The position numbers were made by a program, and so were the translations under genes. Below, piece by piece: positions 51,768 to 60,864 of a stretch of 64,000 bases of DNA. Source of the stretch: Hyphococcus sp. (GTDB lineage: Bacteria; Pseudomonadota; Alphaproteobacteria; Caulobacterales; Parvularculaceae); assembly GCA_028281665.1 (NCBI GenBank), contig JANQJK010000015.1, forward strand, positions 62,001 to 126,000. The letters run 5' to 3'. How positions within the stretch are numbered: the first letter of the stretch is position 1; each line of letters begins with the position of its first letter. The notes under the pieces were generated by a model. The model had not been told where the DNA came from, did no database searches, and saw nothing but the letters and a program-made list of their open reading frames with translations.

Positions 51768-52844
51768 ATGTCTCAGGAGAAAACCGCCGAAATCATCGAC
51801 CTCAGCGCCTCGCGTGCGGCGGCTGCGGGGGATGGGGCGGGACCGTTTCTGGCCAGCGCACGGTTGGCGGCTGGTCTCGACATCGCCGATGTCGCCACCG
51901 CGACCAAGATCAAAGCGGGCCATATCGAGGCCATCGAAACCGGAAACACGGCGGGCTTGCCCGCGACGCCCTATGCGGTCGGGTTCGTGCGGGTATACGC
52001 TGCCTATCTCGGGCTCGATGCGGACGCGATCGCCGCCGAATTCAGAAAAGAAGTCACCGCGGCGCGGCCGGAGCCGGAGCCAAGCGCGCGCACCGCGCCC
52101 GTTCCCGCCTATGAGGCGAGTTCCGGGGTCAAAATCATTTCCCTGTTCGGCATCGTCGCCATTGTCGGGTTCGCCATCTGGATTGCCTTTCAGGTCGCCG
52201 GCAAGGGCGCGAGCGAAGACAGCATCAATGCGGGCGCCGACGCCCCGCGGGTGCGCGTGTCGGAGACCCGGGCCGAAGCGCCGCGTCCGCGGGTTGTTTC
52301 CGCGCGCGATTATGACGTCGTGCCGATCCCGCCCGTGGGCGGCGATCCCGTCGCTGCGGAAACCGCCGCCGACAATCCGCTTGACGACTTGTCGGCGCCG
52401 TCTGAAACCGCGATGGCTGACCAAGTCCCGGCGGCGCCTGAAACGGCGGCGGCGGAAGACGCGGTGCCTGTCGCCGCAGAGCCGGCCCCTGCACCGCTCC
52501 TCTCGACTATTCAACCGAATGAACCGGCGCCCGCCATCGATGCGCCGGCCCGCGCTGTGGCGGCGCAGCCGACGGTGGTCGATGCGCGGCTCATTCGCTC
52601 CATCGGACCGAAATATCCGGCGCGCTGCGAACACGACGCCGGCGCCCTCGAAACCGTTTCGGTGATCTTCGACGTCAACGCCGCCGGCCGCCCGACCAAT
52701 CCGCGGGTTACGGCGTCGTCTGACGACTGTTTCGAAGACGCCGCCGTCGCTGCTGTCACCAAATGGCGCTTCAACCCGCGCACCGTCGACGGTGCCCCGC
52801 GGCCGCAGAAGAACATCGAGGCGACGCTGAATTTCCGGCGGTAG
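51768..52844 (+). CDS. Fusion of RodZ-like HTH, transmembrane helix and TonB C-terminal domain
   Basis: A 358-residue protein. Residues about 25-95 form a RodZ-type helix-turn-helix (FLASARLAAGLDIADVATAT, then ATPYAVGFVRVYAAYLGLD). One transmembrane helix lies at 121-143 and a Pro/Ala-rich linker of about 130 residues follows in the periplasm. The last 85 residues (from about 275) form a TonB C-terminal domain (PKYPARCEHDAGALETVSVIFDV, TKWRFNPRTVDGAP). RodZ anchors MreB to the wall and TonB passes energy to outer-membrane receptors; a protein with both ends is unusual. ATG 51768 is chosen; a GTAGGGT signal lies 13 bases upstream. Confidence 0.85.
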   Translation: MSQEKTAEIIDLSASRAAAAGDGAGPFLASARLAAGLDIADVATATKIKAGHIEAIETGNTAGLPATPYAVGFVRVYAAYLGLDADAIAAEFRKEVTAARPEPEPSARTAPVPAYEASSGVKIISLFGIVAIVGFAIWIAFQVAGKGASEDSINAGADAPRVRVSETRAEAPRPRVVSARDYDVVPIPPVGGDPVAAETAADNPLDDLSAPSETAMADQVPAAPETAAAEDAVPVAAEPAPAPLLSTIQPNEPAPAIDAPARAVAAQPTVVDARLIRSIGPKYPARCEHDAGALETVSVIFDVNAAGRPTNPRVTASSDDCFEDAAVAAVTKWRFNPRTVDGAPRPQKNIEATLNFRR

Positions 52845-52850
52845 CAAACG

Positions 52851-53069
52851 CTAAAGAAAGTAATAAAGAAGCCGATAGAGCCCGTAGAGCAGGAATTGCC
52901 AGGGAAGTAAGCGAAACGCCAGATTGAGAAACAGGTCTAACGATCCGTTTCTGGCGACGATTGAATCAATCCGAAAAAAGAACCAGCAAAAGAACCCAAG
53001 CGTCAGTAAAAGGTTTGCGACGTAGTAGCCGACGCCCAAGGCCTCAAACGTGTCTAGCTCAGTGAGCAT
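52851..53069 (-). CDS. Small membrane protein, 72 aa, downstream of sdhA
   Basis: A 72-residue protein with two hydrophobic helices rich in Phe, Leu and Tyr (LLLTLGFFCWFFFRI and AFRLLPWQFLLYGLYRLLYYF). It starts 6 bases after the sdhA stop, with TAGGATGC before the ATG, and is less GC-rich than its neighbours. Small membrane subunits occur in sdh operons in some bacteria, but nothing links this one to the complex. It is convergent with the RodZ/TonB-like gene 6 bases away. Confidence 0.55.
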   Translation of the reverse strand: MLTELDTFEALGVGYYVANLLLTLGFFCWFFFRIDSIVARNGSLDLFLNLAFRLLPWQFLLYGLYRLLYYFL

Positions 53070-53075
53070 TGCATC

Positions 53076-54863
53076 CTAGTAAACCCGCGCCTTCGGTTCG
53101 ATATACTGAATTTCGTCCGTAAGCGTATAGTCGTGAACCGGGCGATAGTCGATGGTCGCCTTGCCTTGGGCGAACCAGGCGGCGGTGTGTTTCATCCAGT
53201 TGGCGTCGTCGCGGTCGGGGAAGTCTTCGCGCGCATGGGCGCCGCGGCTTTCCTTGCGGTTCGCCGCCGATTCCATGGTCACGACGGCCTGTCCGATCAT
53301 ATTGTCGAATTCGAGGGTTTCCACGAGATCGGTGTTCCAGATCATGGTGCGGTCGGCGACGGAGATGTCCGTGAGCCCGCCATAGACGTCGGCGATCTTC
53401 GCCTGGCCCTCTTCGAGGACATCGCCGGTGCGGAAGACGGCGCAGTTGTTCTGCATGACCGACTGCATCGCGTCGCGCAGTTTGGCCGTGGGCGTCGCGC
53501 CCTTGGCGTGGCGGAATTTGTCGAGACGGGCGAGCGCCTCGTCGGTCGCCTGTTGCGGCAGGGCGGGGCTCGCCGATTTGGCGTCGACGACATCGCCGCA
53601 GCGAAGGCCTGCGGCGCGGCCGAACACAACAAGGTCGATCAGCGAGTTCGAGCCGAGGCGATTGGCGCCGTGAACGGAGACGCATGCCGCCTCGCCAATG
53701 GCCATGAGGCCCGGCACGACGGCGTCGGTTTCCTCGCCCCGCTTGGTGACGACTTCGCCGTGATAGTTCGTCGGGATGCCGCCCATATTATAGTGGACCG
53801 TCGGGATCACCGGGATCGGTTCCCTGGTGACGTCGACGCCGGCGAAGATTTTCGCGCTCTCGGAAATGCCGGGCAGGCGCGAGGCCAGGATCTTCGGGTC
53901 GAGATGGTCGAGATGCAGGTGGATATGATCCTTGTTCGGACCAACGCCGCGACCCTCGCGGATTTCGATCGTCATGGAGCGGGAGACAACGTCGCGCGAG
54001 GCGAGGTCTTTCGCAGACGGCGCGTAGCGCTCCATGAAACGCTCGCCTTCTGAATTCGTAAGGTAACCGCCTTCGCCGCGCGATCCTTCGGTGATGAGGA
54101 CGCCCGCGCCGTAAATGCCGGTGGGATGGAACTGAACGAACTCCATGTCCTGCAAGGGGAGCCCTGCGCGCAGGACCATGGCGTTGCCGTCGCCGGTGCA
54201 GGTGTGCGCGGAGGTGCAGGAGAAGTAGGTGCGCCCGTAACCGCCGGTGGCGAGGATCACCATTTTCGCCGAGAAACGGTGGATGACGCCGGTGTCGAGT
54301 TCCCATGAAAGAACGCCGCGGCATTCGCCGTCCTCGGACATGATGAGATCGAGGGCGAAATGCTCGATGAAGAATTTTGCGTTCTGCTTCACCGACTGGC
54401 CGTAAAGCGTGTGCAGGATGGCGTGGCCGGTGCGGTCGGCGGCGGCGCAGGTGCGCTGAACCTGCCCCTCGCCATAGTTCTTTGTCATGCCGCCAAAGGC
54501 GCGCTGATAGATCTTGCCTTCCTCGGTGCGAGAGAAGGGAACGCCCCAATGCTCCAGTTCGTAAACGGCGGCCGGCGCATGCTTGCAGAGATATTCGATG
54601 GCGTCCTGGTCGCCGAGCCAGTCGGACCCTTTGACCGTGTCGTACATGTGCCAGCGCCAGTCGTCCTCCGACATGTTGCCGAGGGCTGCGGAGATGCCCC
54701 CTTGCGCGGCAACCGTGTGCGAGCGGGTCGGGAAGACTTTTGTAACGCACGCGGTCTTCAGCCCCGCCTGCGCCGCGCCAAGGGTTGCGCGAAGGCCGGC
54801 GCCGCCGGCGCCGACAACCACAACATCATATTGATGATCGACGATCTCGTAACTTTGCGTCAT
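53076..54863 (-). CDS. sdhA: Succinate dehydrogenase flavoprotein subunit
   Basis: The catalytic subunit that oxidises succinate to fumarate, with covalently bound FAD. The 595 residues show GAGGAGLRA near residue 18, the FAD-attaching histidine motif SHTVAAQGG near 45, [19 protein letters not shown] (active-site region) and [22 protein letters not shown]. The start at ATG 54863 gives the usual N-terminus [13 protein letters not shown]. It follows sdhD by 7 bases on the minus strand. The next gene downstream is a small membrane protein instead of sdhB. Confidence 0.97.
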   Translation of the reverse strand: MTQSYEIVDHQYDVVVVGAGGAGLRATLGAAQAGLKTACVTKVFPTRSHTVAAQGGISAALGNMSEDDWRWHMYDTVKGSDWLGDQDAIEYLCKHAPAAVYELEHWGVPFSRTEEGKIYQRAFGGMTKNYGEGQVQRTCAAADRTGHAILHTLYGQSVKQNAKFFIEHFALDLIMSEDGECRGVLSWELDTGVIHRFSAKMVILATGGYGRTYFSCTSAHTCTGDGNAMVLRAGLPLQDMEFVQFHPTGIYGAGVLITEGSRGEGGYLTNSEGERFMERYAPSAKDLASRDVVSRSMTIEIREGRGVGPNKDHIHLHLDHLDPKILASRLPGISESAKIFAGVDVTREPIPVIPTVHYNMGGIPTNYHGEVVTKRGEETDAVVPGLMAIGEAACVSVHGANRLGSNSLIDLVVFGRAAGLRCGDVVDAKSASPALPQQATDEALARLDKFRHAKGATPTAKLRDAMQSVMQNNCAVFRTGDVLEEGQAKIADVYGGLTDISVADRTMIWNTDLVETLEFDNMIGQAVVTMESAANRKESRGAHAREDFPDRDDANWMKHTAAWFAQGKATIDYRPVHDYTLTDEIQYIEPKARVY

Positions 54864-54870
54864 CTCGGGG

Positions 54871-55206
54871 TCAGCCTGCGAATGAAAGTTGGTATACTGA
54901 CCAGACCGCAATCGCCATTACGGCGAGGGCGGCGAGCCAGCTCAGTAGAATCAATACGGTTTTCAGCCATGAGTGGATGTAGTCGACGATGACTTCCTCA
55001 AGACCGATGCGTCCGTGATAGGCGCCGATGACGATGAGGGCCGCGAAGGGAAGACTGGTCGTCGGCCTGGAAAGCCACGCCTGCATGTCGACAAAGCTGT
55101 CGCCGGCATGGGCGACAAGGCTGATCAGAAACCAGATGGTGAGCGGGATGAGAACGACCGCGCTGGCGCGCTGGAGGACAAAGGTGGAGGTGTGTTTCTT
55201 CGCCAT
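54871..55206 (-). CDS. sdhD: Succinate dehydrogenase membrane anchor subunit
   Basis: A 111-residue membrane anchor of complex II with three helices. The heme/quinone region reads [21 protein letters not shown], with the conserved His and Asp-Tyr. ATG 55206 is chosen, next to the sdhC stop; the longer frame to 55476 is inside sdhC in another frame. Order is sdhC-sdhD-sdhA, as in other alphaproteobacteria. Confidence 0.93.
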   Translation of the reverse strand: MAKKHTSTFVLQRASAVVLIPLTIWFLISLVAHAGDSFVDMQAWLSRPTTSLPFAALIVIGAYHGRIGLEEVIVDYIHSWLKTVLILLSWLAALAVMAIAVWSVYQLSFAG

Positions 55207-55208
55207 CC

Positions 55209-55613
55209 CTAAAGCCCCCCGCGCGCGGCGTAGCCGGCGAACAGGACCAGCGCCGTCAGCAGCACCGAGCCCGCATAGACCGCCCAGCCGGTGGCGCGGG
55301 CCCATTTCGGCGCAAAGCCGCGCCCGGAATCCCAGTAGAGGTAACGAAGGCCGTTCAGGAGGTGGAAGCAAAGGGACCAGACGAAGCCGGCGAGAATGAC
55401 GCCGCCGAGGGTCGAGGTCAGGATTTCTCCGATCGGGTAAAAAAAGCCCGGCCCCTGAGCGACCGCGAACATCCACGCGGCCAGGAGGACGACGCCCGCA
55501 AAATTGGCGACCCCGGTGGCCCGGTGGGTGATGGACGCCGCCATGGTGACGGTGAAGCGCCAGATCTGGAGATGGGGTGAAAGCGGTCGAGACGGAGATG
55601 GGCTGCCGGCCAT
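55209..55613 (-). CDS. sdhC: Succinate dehydrogenase cytochrome b556 subunit
   Basis: A 134-residue membrane subunit that binds heme b and quinone with sdhD. It has the signature RPLSPHLQIWR near the N-terminus, SITHRATG at about 27-34, and FHLLNGLRYLYWD at about 84-96, where the first His corresponds to the heme ligand in E. coli SdhC. The second histidine of that motif in E. coli (RH) is Tyr here. Three helices fit the family. It is the first gene of the sdhCDA group; I could not pick the promoter in the 170-base gap upstream. Confidence 0.94.
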   Translation of the reverse strand: MAGSPSPSRPLSPHLQIWRFTVTMAASITHRATGVANFAGVVLLAAWMFAVAQGPGFFYPIGEILTSTLGGVILAGFVWSLCFHLLNGLRYLYWDSGRGFAPKWARATGWAVYAGSVLLTALVLFAGYAARGGL

Positions 55614-55783
55614 GAATTTCCCGGAATTTTGAACGTGTTGCGGCGCGGAAGGATAGGCCCGGTCGTCTTCAAGTCAACGAAAGACAGCCGCCCTGCGACG
55701 CCATTGCCAACAAACGTGATCATCGGCCATGATGGGCGCCGGGGATGCACAGTGGGGATGCACAGTTGTTTTGGGGCGTGGAT

Positions 55784-56290
55784 GTGACGGGGACTTTTTT
55801 GAAGATGCTGGCGGGCGCGGCGGCCGCGTTCGCGGTTGCCGGAGCGGCGCAGGCTGAAAATATCGGCGCCGTCACGGCGGATGAGCTTGAGGCGGCGCTT
55901 TCCGATGCGGGCCTCAATCCGACCATGCTGAAGGACGCGGCGACGGGCGCCCCGTTCGCTCATGGGAAAGCCGGCGAAACGATTTTCTATGTCCGTACGA
56001 TGTCTTGTTCCGGCAGGCCGCAGGCCTGCGAGGAGCTTATGTTTTACGCAAACTTTCCCCTCGGCCGGACCGCGACGGCCGAGGATTTCCGGATTGTGAA
56101 CAGCTTCAATGACGGACAGGTCTTCGGGCGCGCCTATGTGCTGGAAAAGAAGGACGAGGTCGGCGTTGATTTCGTCATTGAGCTGGGCGGCGGCGTTTCC
56201 GAGGAGCATCTCGCGCAAAACATTTCGCGCTGGGCCGACGTCATAGCAGCCTTTGTCGACCGATTTCAGGCGGGCGTTCCGGCGAGCTAG
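55784..56290 (+). CDS. Exported YbjN-like protein
   Basis: A 168-residue protein, with signal peptide (LKMLAGAAAAFAVAGAAQA) and a mature domain that resembles the YbjN family: FYANFPLGRTATAEDFRIVN, GRAYVLEKKDEVGVDFVIEL, then a final GGGVSEEHLAQNISRWADVIA helix. The start is uncertain: GTG 55784, ATG 55805 and ATG 55745 are all in frame. I use GTG 55784 because it keeps a Lys before the hydrophobic core. A 13-bp tandem repeat (55741-55766) lies in this region. The stop is shared tail-to-tail with the methyltransferase gene (CTAG). Confidence 0.72.
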   Translation: MTGTFLKMLAGAAAAFAVAGAAQAENIGAVTADELEAALSDAGLNPTMLKDAATGAPFAHGKAGETIFYVRTMSCSGRPQACEELMFYANFPLGRTATAEDFRIVNSFNDGQVFGRAYVLEKKDEVGVDFVIELGGGVSEEHLAQNISRWADVIAAFVDRFQAGVPAS

Positions 56291-57075
56291 CCGCTCTGCT
56301 TCTTTCCCGCATCGATAATGTAGGTCGTGTTATGCCACTCGGCCTGAACGCGCGCGTCGCCTTTCGCCGTCTTGCCGTAAAACTCATGCACGATATGCAT
56401 CGGCTCCATGATGATGGACCCGCCGGGAGCTTCGCCGGCTTCATCGAATGAGGTCGGGTCCGGAATATCGAAGCCGCTGCTTTTGAGTGCTGAGAACCAG
56501 CGTGACGCGCGCCGCGAGGCGTATTTCAACGGCAGGTCGAGGGAGTGAACGATCCGCCCGTTCGGCGCCAGCAATTCGTACATATGGTCCGACACCGATT
56601 GAATGTCGGCGGGGGGCACGTGTTCGAGAACGCTGACGGAAAAGATCAGATCGAAATGTCCGGCCGGCGCGCCCTCCAGCTTCTGTCCGACGAGCCCGCT
56701 CACAAAGGTCGTATTTTGTCTTTTCGTCGCCGACGCGGCGAACTGTTTCGGCTCGTAGAACCCGGCGTCGTCGATCATCCAATAGTCGCAGATTTCGCCG
56801 ATAAGCTGATCGAAAAGGAGATTGTTTCCCGCGCCCATTTCGAGGGCCCGGGCCGGCTTGTGCTCAAGGATCCAGTCAAGGGCGATGAGGGTGCCGAACT
56901 GTTTCAGGCCGAACCGGTGTTTTTCGGAAAAAAGCTTGTCGGGGTGCTTGTCGTGCAGCGCGATGAGTTCGTTGCACAACCCCGGAGAAAACCGGGATTT
57001 GGAGCCGGCGTCTGGATTTGCGTTCGCGCGCCTCGATTCATTGCCGCCGGTAAATATGCGTTTCAAGCTTCTCAT
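56287..57075 (-). CDS. Class I SAM-dependent methyltransferase
   Basis: A 262-residue methyltransferase. SAM-binding motif I is ALEMGAGNN at about 86-94, and HFDLIFSVSVLEHVPP at about 139-154 is motif IV with the acidic residue. The N-terminus (about 1-45) is basic and not domain-like. Similar proteins methylate small molecules or surface sugars, but the substrate cannot be known. It stands alone on the minus strand; 116 bases of gap separate it from the next minus-strand gene. Confidence 0.82.
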   Translation of the reverse strand: MRSLKRIFTGGNESRRANANPDAGSKSRFSPGLCNELIALHDKHPDKLFSEKHRFGLKQFGTLIALDWILEHKPARALEMGAGNNLLFDQLIGEICDYWMIDDAGFYEPKQFAASATKRQNTTFVSGLVGQKLEGAPAGHFDLIFSVSVLEHVPPADIQSVSDHMYELLAPNGRIVHSLDLPLKYASRRASRWFSALKSSGFDIPDPTSFDEAGEAPGGSIIMEPMHIVHEFYGKTAKGDARVQAEWHNTTYIIDAGKKQSG

Positions 57076-57191
57076 TCATCCCCCGCCGTAACTCGCATCG
57101 TCGAAAATCCAAGTAGAAAACGGCCAACCGATCTCATCGCCGATTGACCGTTCCCAAGCCTGATATGCGCCGCCGGGAGTCAATGCGCCGA

Positions 57192-57503
57192 TTATGGATG
57201 GATTTCAATTGCTTTTAAGCGGATTGCCGTTGACGGGTGAAAGCTGAAGCGCGCTGGCTTCGCCCTGCGGGTTTCCGCCTGGGTCAGAAATTCGGCGCAG
57301 TTCTCCGCGTCGATCTGCACCGAGCCCATGGAGGCGCCCACGCGGAAGCCGGACTTGAACCCCTTGGCGATGTTTTCCAGATATTGCTGCTGCTGTTCTT
57401 CGCTTGACGTCGCGTAGTCGCGTCCGCCGGAGACAGACGCGGCGCTTATGAAAGCGGCGACGGCGACAATCGCCGCGATGATAATCGGTATGGCTTTGTC
57501 CAT
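57192..57503 (-). CDS. Hypothetical secreted or membrane-anchored protein, 103 aa
   Basis: A 103-residue protein with an N-terminal hydrophobic segment (IIIAAIVAVAAFISAASVSG) and a helical, Gln/Glu-rich stretch (SSEEQQQQYLENIAKG) after it. One cysteine lies at ENCAEFL, with a basic tail. The start ATG 57503 is preceded by GGAAAGG at a distance. It lies 25 bases downstream of the repeat protein gene and is probably co-transcribed with it. Function unknown. Confidence 0.6.
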   Translation of the reverse strand: MDKAIPIIIAAIVAVAAFISAASVSGGRDYATSSEEQQQQYLENIAKGFKSGFRVGASMGSVQIDAENCAEFLTQAETRRAKPARFSFHPSTAIRLKAIEIHP

Positions 57504-57528
57504 GACGCGCGCCCTTTCCGGCCGGTTC

Positions 57529-58503
57529 TTACGCAGCCCGAGTGACGAGATCCTTCAGCGCATCCGGCAGATCGTCTTCCAGTTCCTTCATGCGCTCGAT
57601 CAACGCGCGCTCATTTTCGTCAATCTCGCCGTCGCGTCCGATACGGGTCGCAAGCCAGTTGGTTTCTTCCGGCGTGATGTCCGCCGCCGCTTCGACCGCG
57701 ACATCGCGCCCGCGCGTTTTTTGGGCGTATACGGAGGAGTTGGCGCCGTCCGCGCTGCGAAAGGCGTCGGCGACCCCTGACAGCATGCGCGTGAAAAACC
57801 CGCCGACGCTCGGCGAATGATCGCTGATGAAGGCGTGACGGCGCATGGCGTCTTCGCGGCTGGCCGCCGAATAGCCGAGACCGGCCATCAGATGATTGAC
57901 GATGCCCTGGGTGAAAAGCTCGCCCCATGCCGGCGTCGCTTCGCCCAGTCTTACGGCGTCGTTGATTTCAAAAAGAATTTCCGCTTCGTCTCTCGTAACG
58001 CCCACATGGCCGGCGCCGCCGGCGGCGAACAGCCAGCGCCGGATCAGCATAACGTCTTCCTTCGAAACGGCGGGGCGTTCCTTGGCCATGATCGAGCCTT
58101 TCAGCTCGCGGCCTGTAAAGGCGCTCATTTCCGGCGGCGTCTCGATGGCGGTTTCCATCAGTTTGACGAGGAGCGCGCGCTCCAGCCGATTGGCGCAGCC
58201 GTCCCCGACAATGCGCGCCTGCAATTCGTCGAACTCGTCCGCGGTAAGATAGCCGTGCGGCTCCTCTTCGCGCAGGTAAAAGTCCGCAACGGCTTCGGCG
58301 AAAAACTGCGGCCATTCCAGATCGCCCTCCGGCGCGCGATTGCCGAGCGCAAAAATCGCGTCGAGTTCGCGCTCGGTGACAATGCCGTCCGCGAATATCG
58401 AGCGGCGCAGGAACAGCACCTCGTCAGCGGTGACATAGCCGTCGGCGCCGATGGCGGCGAGGCGGGTTTCAATCGGTTGCGTGTGGGCGTCGAATTCGGT
58501 CAT
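57529..58503 (-). CDS. Internally duplicated helical protein of unknown function, 324 aa
   Basis: A 324-residue soluble acidic protein made of two related halves. In the first, TADEVLFLRRSIFADGIVTERELDAIF then YLTADEFDELQARIV; in the second, SKEDVMLIRRWLFAAGGAG and TPEETNWLATRIG. Each half has the pair of helical units and a loop rich in Asp and Gly (GADGYVTADE), which resembles an EF-hand or TerB-like repeat. Calcium binding is possible, not shown. ATG 58503 is taken; the upstream open frame of 14 codons is ignored. It is followed by the 103-aa gene. Confidence 0.78.
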   Translation of the reverse strand: MTEFDAHTQPIETRLAAIGADGYVTADEVLFLRRSIFADGIVTERELDAIFALGNRAPEGDLEWPQFFAEAVADFYLREEEPHGYLTADEFDELQARIVGDGCANRLERALLVKLMETAIETPPEMSAFTGRELKGSIMAKERPAVSKEDVMLIRRWLFAAGGAGHVGVTRDEAEILFEINDAVRLGEATPAWGELFTQGIVNHLMAGLGYSAASREDAMRRHAFISDHSPSVGGFFTRMLSGVADAFRSADGANSSVYAQKTRGRDVAVEAAADITPEETNWLATRIGRDGEIDENERALIERMKELEDDLPDALKDLVTRAA

Positions 58504-58631
58504 GGCGGCCGGGCTCCTGGCGTTGCCGTTGTCGCCCGCAATCATGCCGCCGCGAGGTTAAGATCGCGGAAAATTCCGGCCGCGGACTGCGCCTATCTGG
58601 CGTCCCGCGGCGAAAAAAAGGGAGTTTGCGC

Positions 58632-58907
58632 TTATTCGGCTGGCGTCAGGCGCGCGCGGTTGCGGGTCATTTTCGCCAGCGCCGGATTCGGCGCCGTGCG
58701 CCGGTCCCGATGAACGACCATGCGGTCATGGAGGGTCCTGACGCATTCCCGTCCGGTGGTCTTGAACAGAAACGGGAAAAAGCCGTGCATCAGGCAGGCG
58801 AAACCGGCAACGACCATGCGGCCGCCAAAGCCGAACGCCATCCCCATATGCTGGAGATAGGTTTCACCGACGCTCGCCGGATGTTCGGTGAATGCCCGCT
58901 TGATCAT
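58632..58907 (-). CDS. DUF6356-family protein
   Basis: A 91-residue protein with one or two hydrophobic segments around MAFGFGGRMVVAGFACLMHGFFPFLF (about 22-47) and the signature FTEHPASVGETYLQHM near its N-terminus. This matches the DUF6356 family of small alphaproteobacterial proteins of unknown function. AGGAAA precedes ATG 58907. It is divergent from the Lrp-type regulator at 59033, which may control it. Confidence 0.8.
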   Translation of the reverse strand: MIKRAFTEHPASVGETYLQHMGMAFGFGGRMVVAGFACLMHGFFPFLFKTTGRECVRTLHDRMVVHRDRRTAPNPALAKMTRNRARLTPAE

Positions 58908-59032
58908 TTTCCTGCCTACCCTTCCGTTTCTGCGGGCAAATATAGGGTGAACGGCCTGAAAAAATTTCTCTATTTTAATGGATAGAAAAACTATTTGTAT
59001 AAAATTTTTCTACTATATGCTAACTTATTGGA

Positions 59033-59491
59033 ATGGATCATATAGATAAGGCCATTCTGGCGCAATTGCAGCGCGATGCATCGGCTCCTGTGAGTGAAAT
59101 CTCCGAATCAGTCGGTCTTTCGCCGACCCCCTGCTGGCGGCGCATCAAGAAACTGGAGGAAGACGGCGTTATCGCCGCCCGCGTGGCGGTGGTGGACCCG
59201 GAGGCTGCCGGCCTCCGGCTCACGGCCTTTGTGGCGGTGAAGGCCGCCCGCCATGACGATCAGTGGCTGGCGAAGTTTTCCGCCCATGTCCGGGCCATAC
59301 CGGAGATTGTGGAGCTGCACCGGATGAGCGGCGACGTGGATTACCTGATGAAGGTCGTCTGCCCGGACATGGCGAGCTTTGACCGAATATACAAAAGGCT
59401 CATTTCGGGGGCGGAATTTGCTGACGTATCGTCGACTTTTTCCATGGAGACTCTGAAGGCGACGACCGAGCTGCCGCTCGACTATGCGTGA
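59033..59491 (+). CDS. Lrp/AsnC-family transcriptional regulator
   Basis: A 152-residue regulator with N-terminal HTH (residues about 5-50: AILAQLQRDASAPVSEISES, LSPTPCWRRIKKLEEDGVI) and a C-terminal RAM domain (from 65) that binds an amino acid and forms oligomers. The GDVDYLMKVVCPDMASFDRI pattern is typical. It sits divergently from the DUF6356 gene in an AT-rich gap (58908-59032), and 24 bases before rlmN. The effector is unknown. There is no strong ribosome site before ATG 59033. Confidence 0.93.
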   Translation: MDHIDKAILAQLQRDASAPVSEISESVGLSPTPCWRRIKKLEEDGVIAARVAVVDPEAAGLRLTAFVAVKAARHDDQWLAKFSAHVRAIPEIVELHRMSGDVDYLMKVVCPDMASFDRIYKRLISGAEFADVSSTFSMETLKATTELPLDYA

Positions 59492-59515
59492 GCGCCCCCC
59501 TATATCCCGCGCCCT

Positions 59516-60670
59516 ATGGCTCAACTTGATCTGACCGCCGCGCCGGCGCCCGCCGCCGCCAATCTCGCCGGGGCAACCCGAGAGGAACTGCGCGCGACCT
59601 TTGCCGGCGAATTCGGGCTTGATCAGAAGAAGGCGCGCATGCGCGCGAACCAGCTTTTCCGCTGGATTTATCATTTCGGCGCGACGGACTTCGACGCCAT
59701 GACCGATATCGCCAAGGAGATGCGCGGCGAGCTGAACACGCGCTTTGCCTTGACCCGCCTGAAGACGGTGGACCGCCAGATCTCCAATGACGGCACGCGG
59801 AAATACCTCCTCGAATTGTCGCCGGGCGTGGAGGTGGAGTGCGTGTTCATCCCCGATGTGGGCCGGGCCGGGGCGCTCTGCGTTTCGTCGCAGGTCGGCT
59901 GCACCCTGAACTGCACCTTTTGCCATACGGGCACGCAGGCCCTCGTCAGAAACCTCACCGCGGCGGAAATTGTCGGTCAGGTCCTGGCGGTGAAGGACGA
60001 TCTTGAAGAGTGGCCGACCGCCGGCCCGATCGATGAGCGCGAACGGCGCCTTTCCAACATTGTTTTCATGGGCATGGGCGAGCCGCTCTATAATCTCGAC
60101 AATGTGGCAAAGGCCATGGACGTGATCTCCGACGGCGAGGGGATATCCCTGTCGCGCCGGCGCATTACTGTTTCAACCTCCGGCGTTGTCCCGCAGATGC
60201 ATGCGCTCGGCGAAACCACAAACGCCATGCTGGCGATTTCGCTGCACGCGACCAATGACGATCTGCGCGACGAGCTTGTTCCCATCAACCGCAAATATCC
60301 GCTTACGGAATTACTGGACGCCTGCCGGCATTATCCGGGCGTCAGCAATGCCCGGCGCATCACCTTCGAATATGTGATGCTGAAAGATGTCAACGACTCA
60401 GACGCCGAAGCGCGCGAGCTTGTGCGTCTCCTCAAGGGCATTCCGGCGAAGATCAATCTGATCCCGTGGAACCCGTGGCCCGGCGCGCCCTATGAATGTT
60501 CTTCATGGGAACGGATCGAAGCCTTCGCCGACATCGTCAACCGCGCCGGCTACGCCTCGCCCATCCGCACCCCCCGCGGCCGCGACATCGCCGCTGCCTG
60601 CGGGCAGTTGAAGTCGGACAGCGTGAAGAAGCGGGCGGGTGATTTGAGAAGGGAAAGGGAGTTTACTTGA
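59516..60670 (+). CDS. rlmN: 23S rRNA (A2503-C2) / tRNA (A37-C2) methyltransferase RlmN
   Basis: A radical-SAM enzyme that methylates C2 of A2503 in 23S rRNA and A37 in some tRNAs. The 384 residues include the cluster motif C129-x3-C133-x2-C136 (CTLNCTFC), [16 protein letters not shown] and [13 protein letters not shown], and the catalytic Cys near the end in AAACGQL. The N-terminus has a 20-residue Ala/Pro-rich extension. ATG 59516 is right after the Lrp gene; a shared transcript is possible. A palindromic repeat follows 51 bases after the stop. Confidence 0.96.
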   Translation: MAQLDLTAAPAPAAANLAGATREELRATFAGEFGLDQKKARMRANQLFRWIYHFGATDFDAMTDIAKEMRGELNTRFALTRLKTVDRQISNDGTRKYLLELSPGVEVECVFIPDVGRAGALCVSSQVGCTLNCTFCHTGTQALVRNLTAAEIVGQVLAVKDDLEEWPTAGPIDERERRLSNIVFMGMGEPLYNLDNVAKAMDVISDGEGISLSRRRITVSTSGVVPQMHALGETTNAMLAISLHATNDDLRDELVPINRKYPLTELLDACRHYPGVSNARRITFEYVMLKDVNDSDAEARELVRLLKGIPAKINLIPWNPWPGAPYECSSWERIEAFADIVNRAGYASPIRTPRGRDIAAACGQLKSDSVKKRAGDLRREREFT

Positions 60671-60720
60671 ACTCAAGCGTATCCTAGAGCCGGTCGCGCT
60701 TTAGTCGGATCAATTTTCAA

Positions 60721-60806
60721 CCGCTCATCCCGGCGAAGGCCGGGATCTCAGGAGCTTTCGGTCGGGACTTGCGGCTTTAGATCCCGGCCTTCGCCGGGAT
60801 GAGCGG
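60721..60806. repeat. Intergenic palindromic repeat (alphaproteobacterial type), copy 1
   Basis: Two perfect 28-base arms (60721-60748 and 60779-60806), separated by 30 bases. Each arm contains CCCGGCGAAGGCCGGG, itself a palindrome. Elements with this core (TCATCCCGGCGAAGGCCGG) are common between genes in several alphaproteobacteria, from memory. A related copy is at 61816. Confidence 0.85.
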
Positions 60807-60864
60807 GTTGTGATGATTTGGCTCACCCGACAAGTAACCGACTTTAGTCAGCGTTATTGATATC

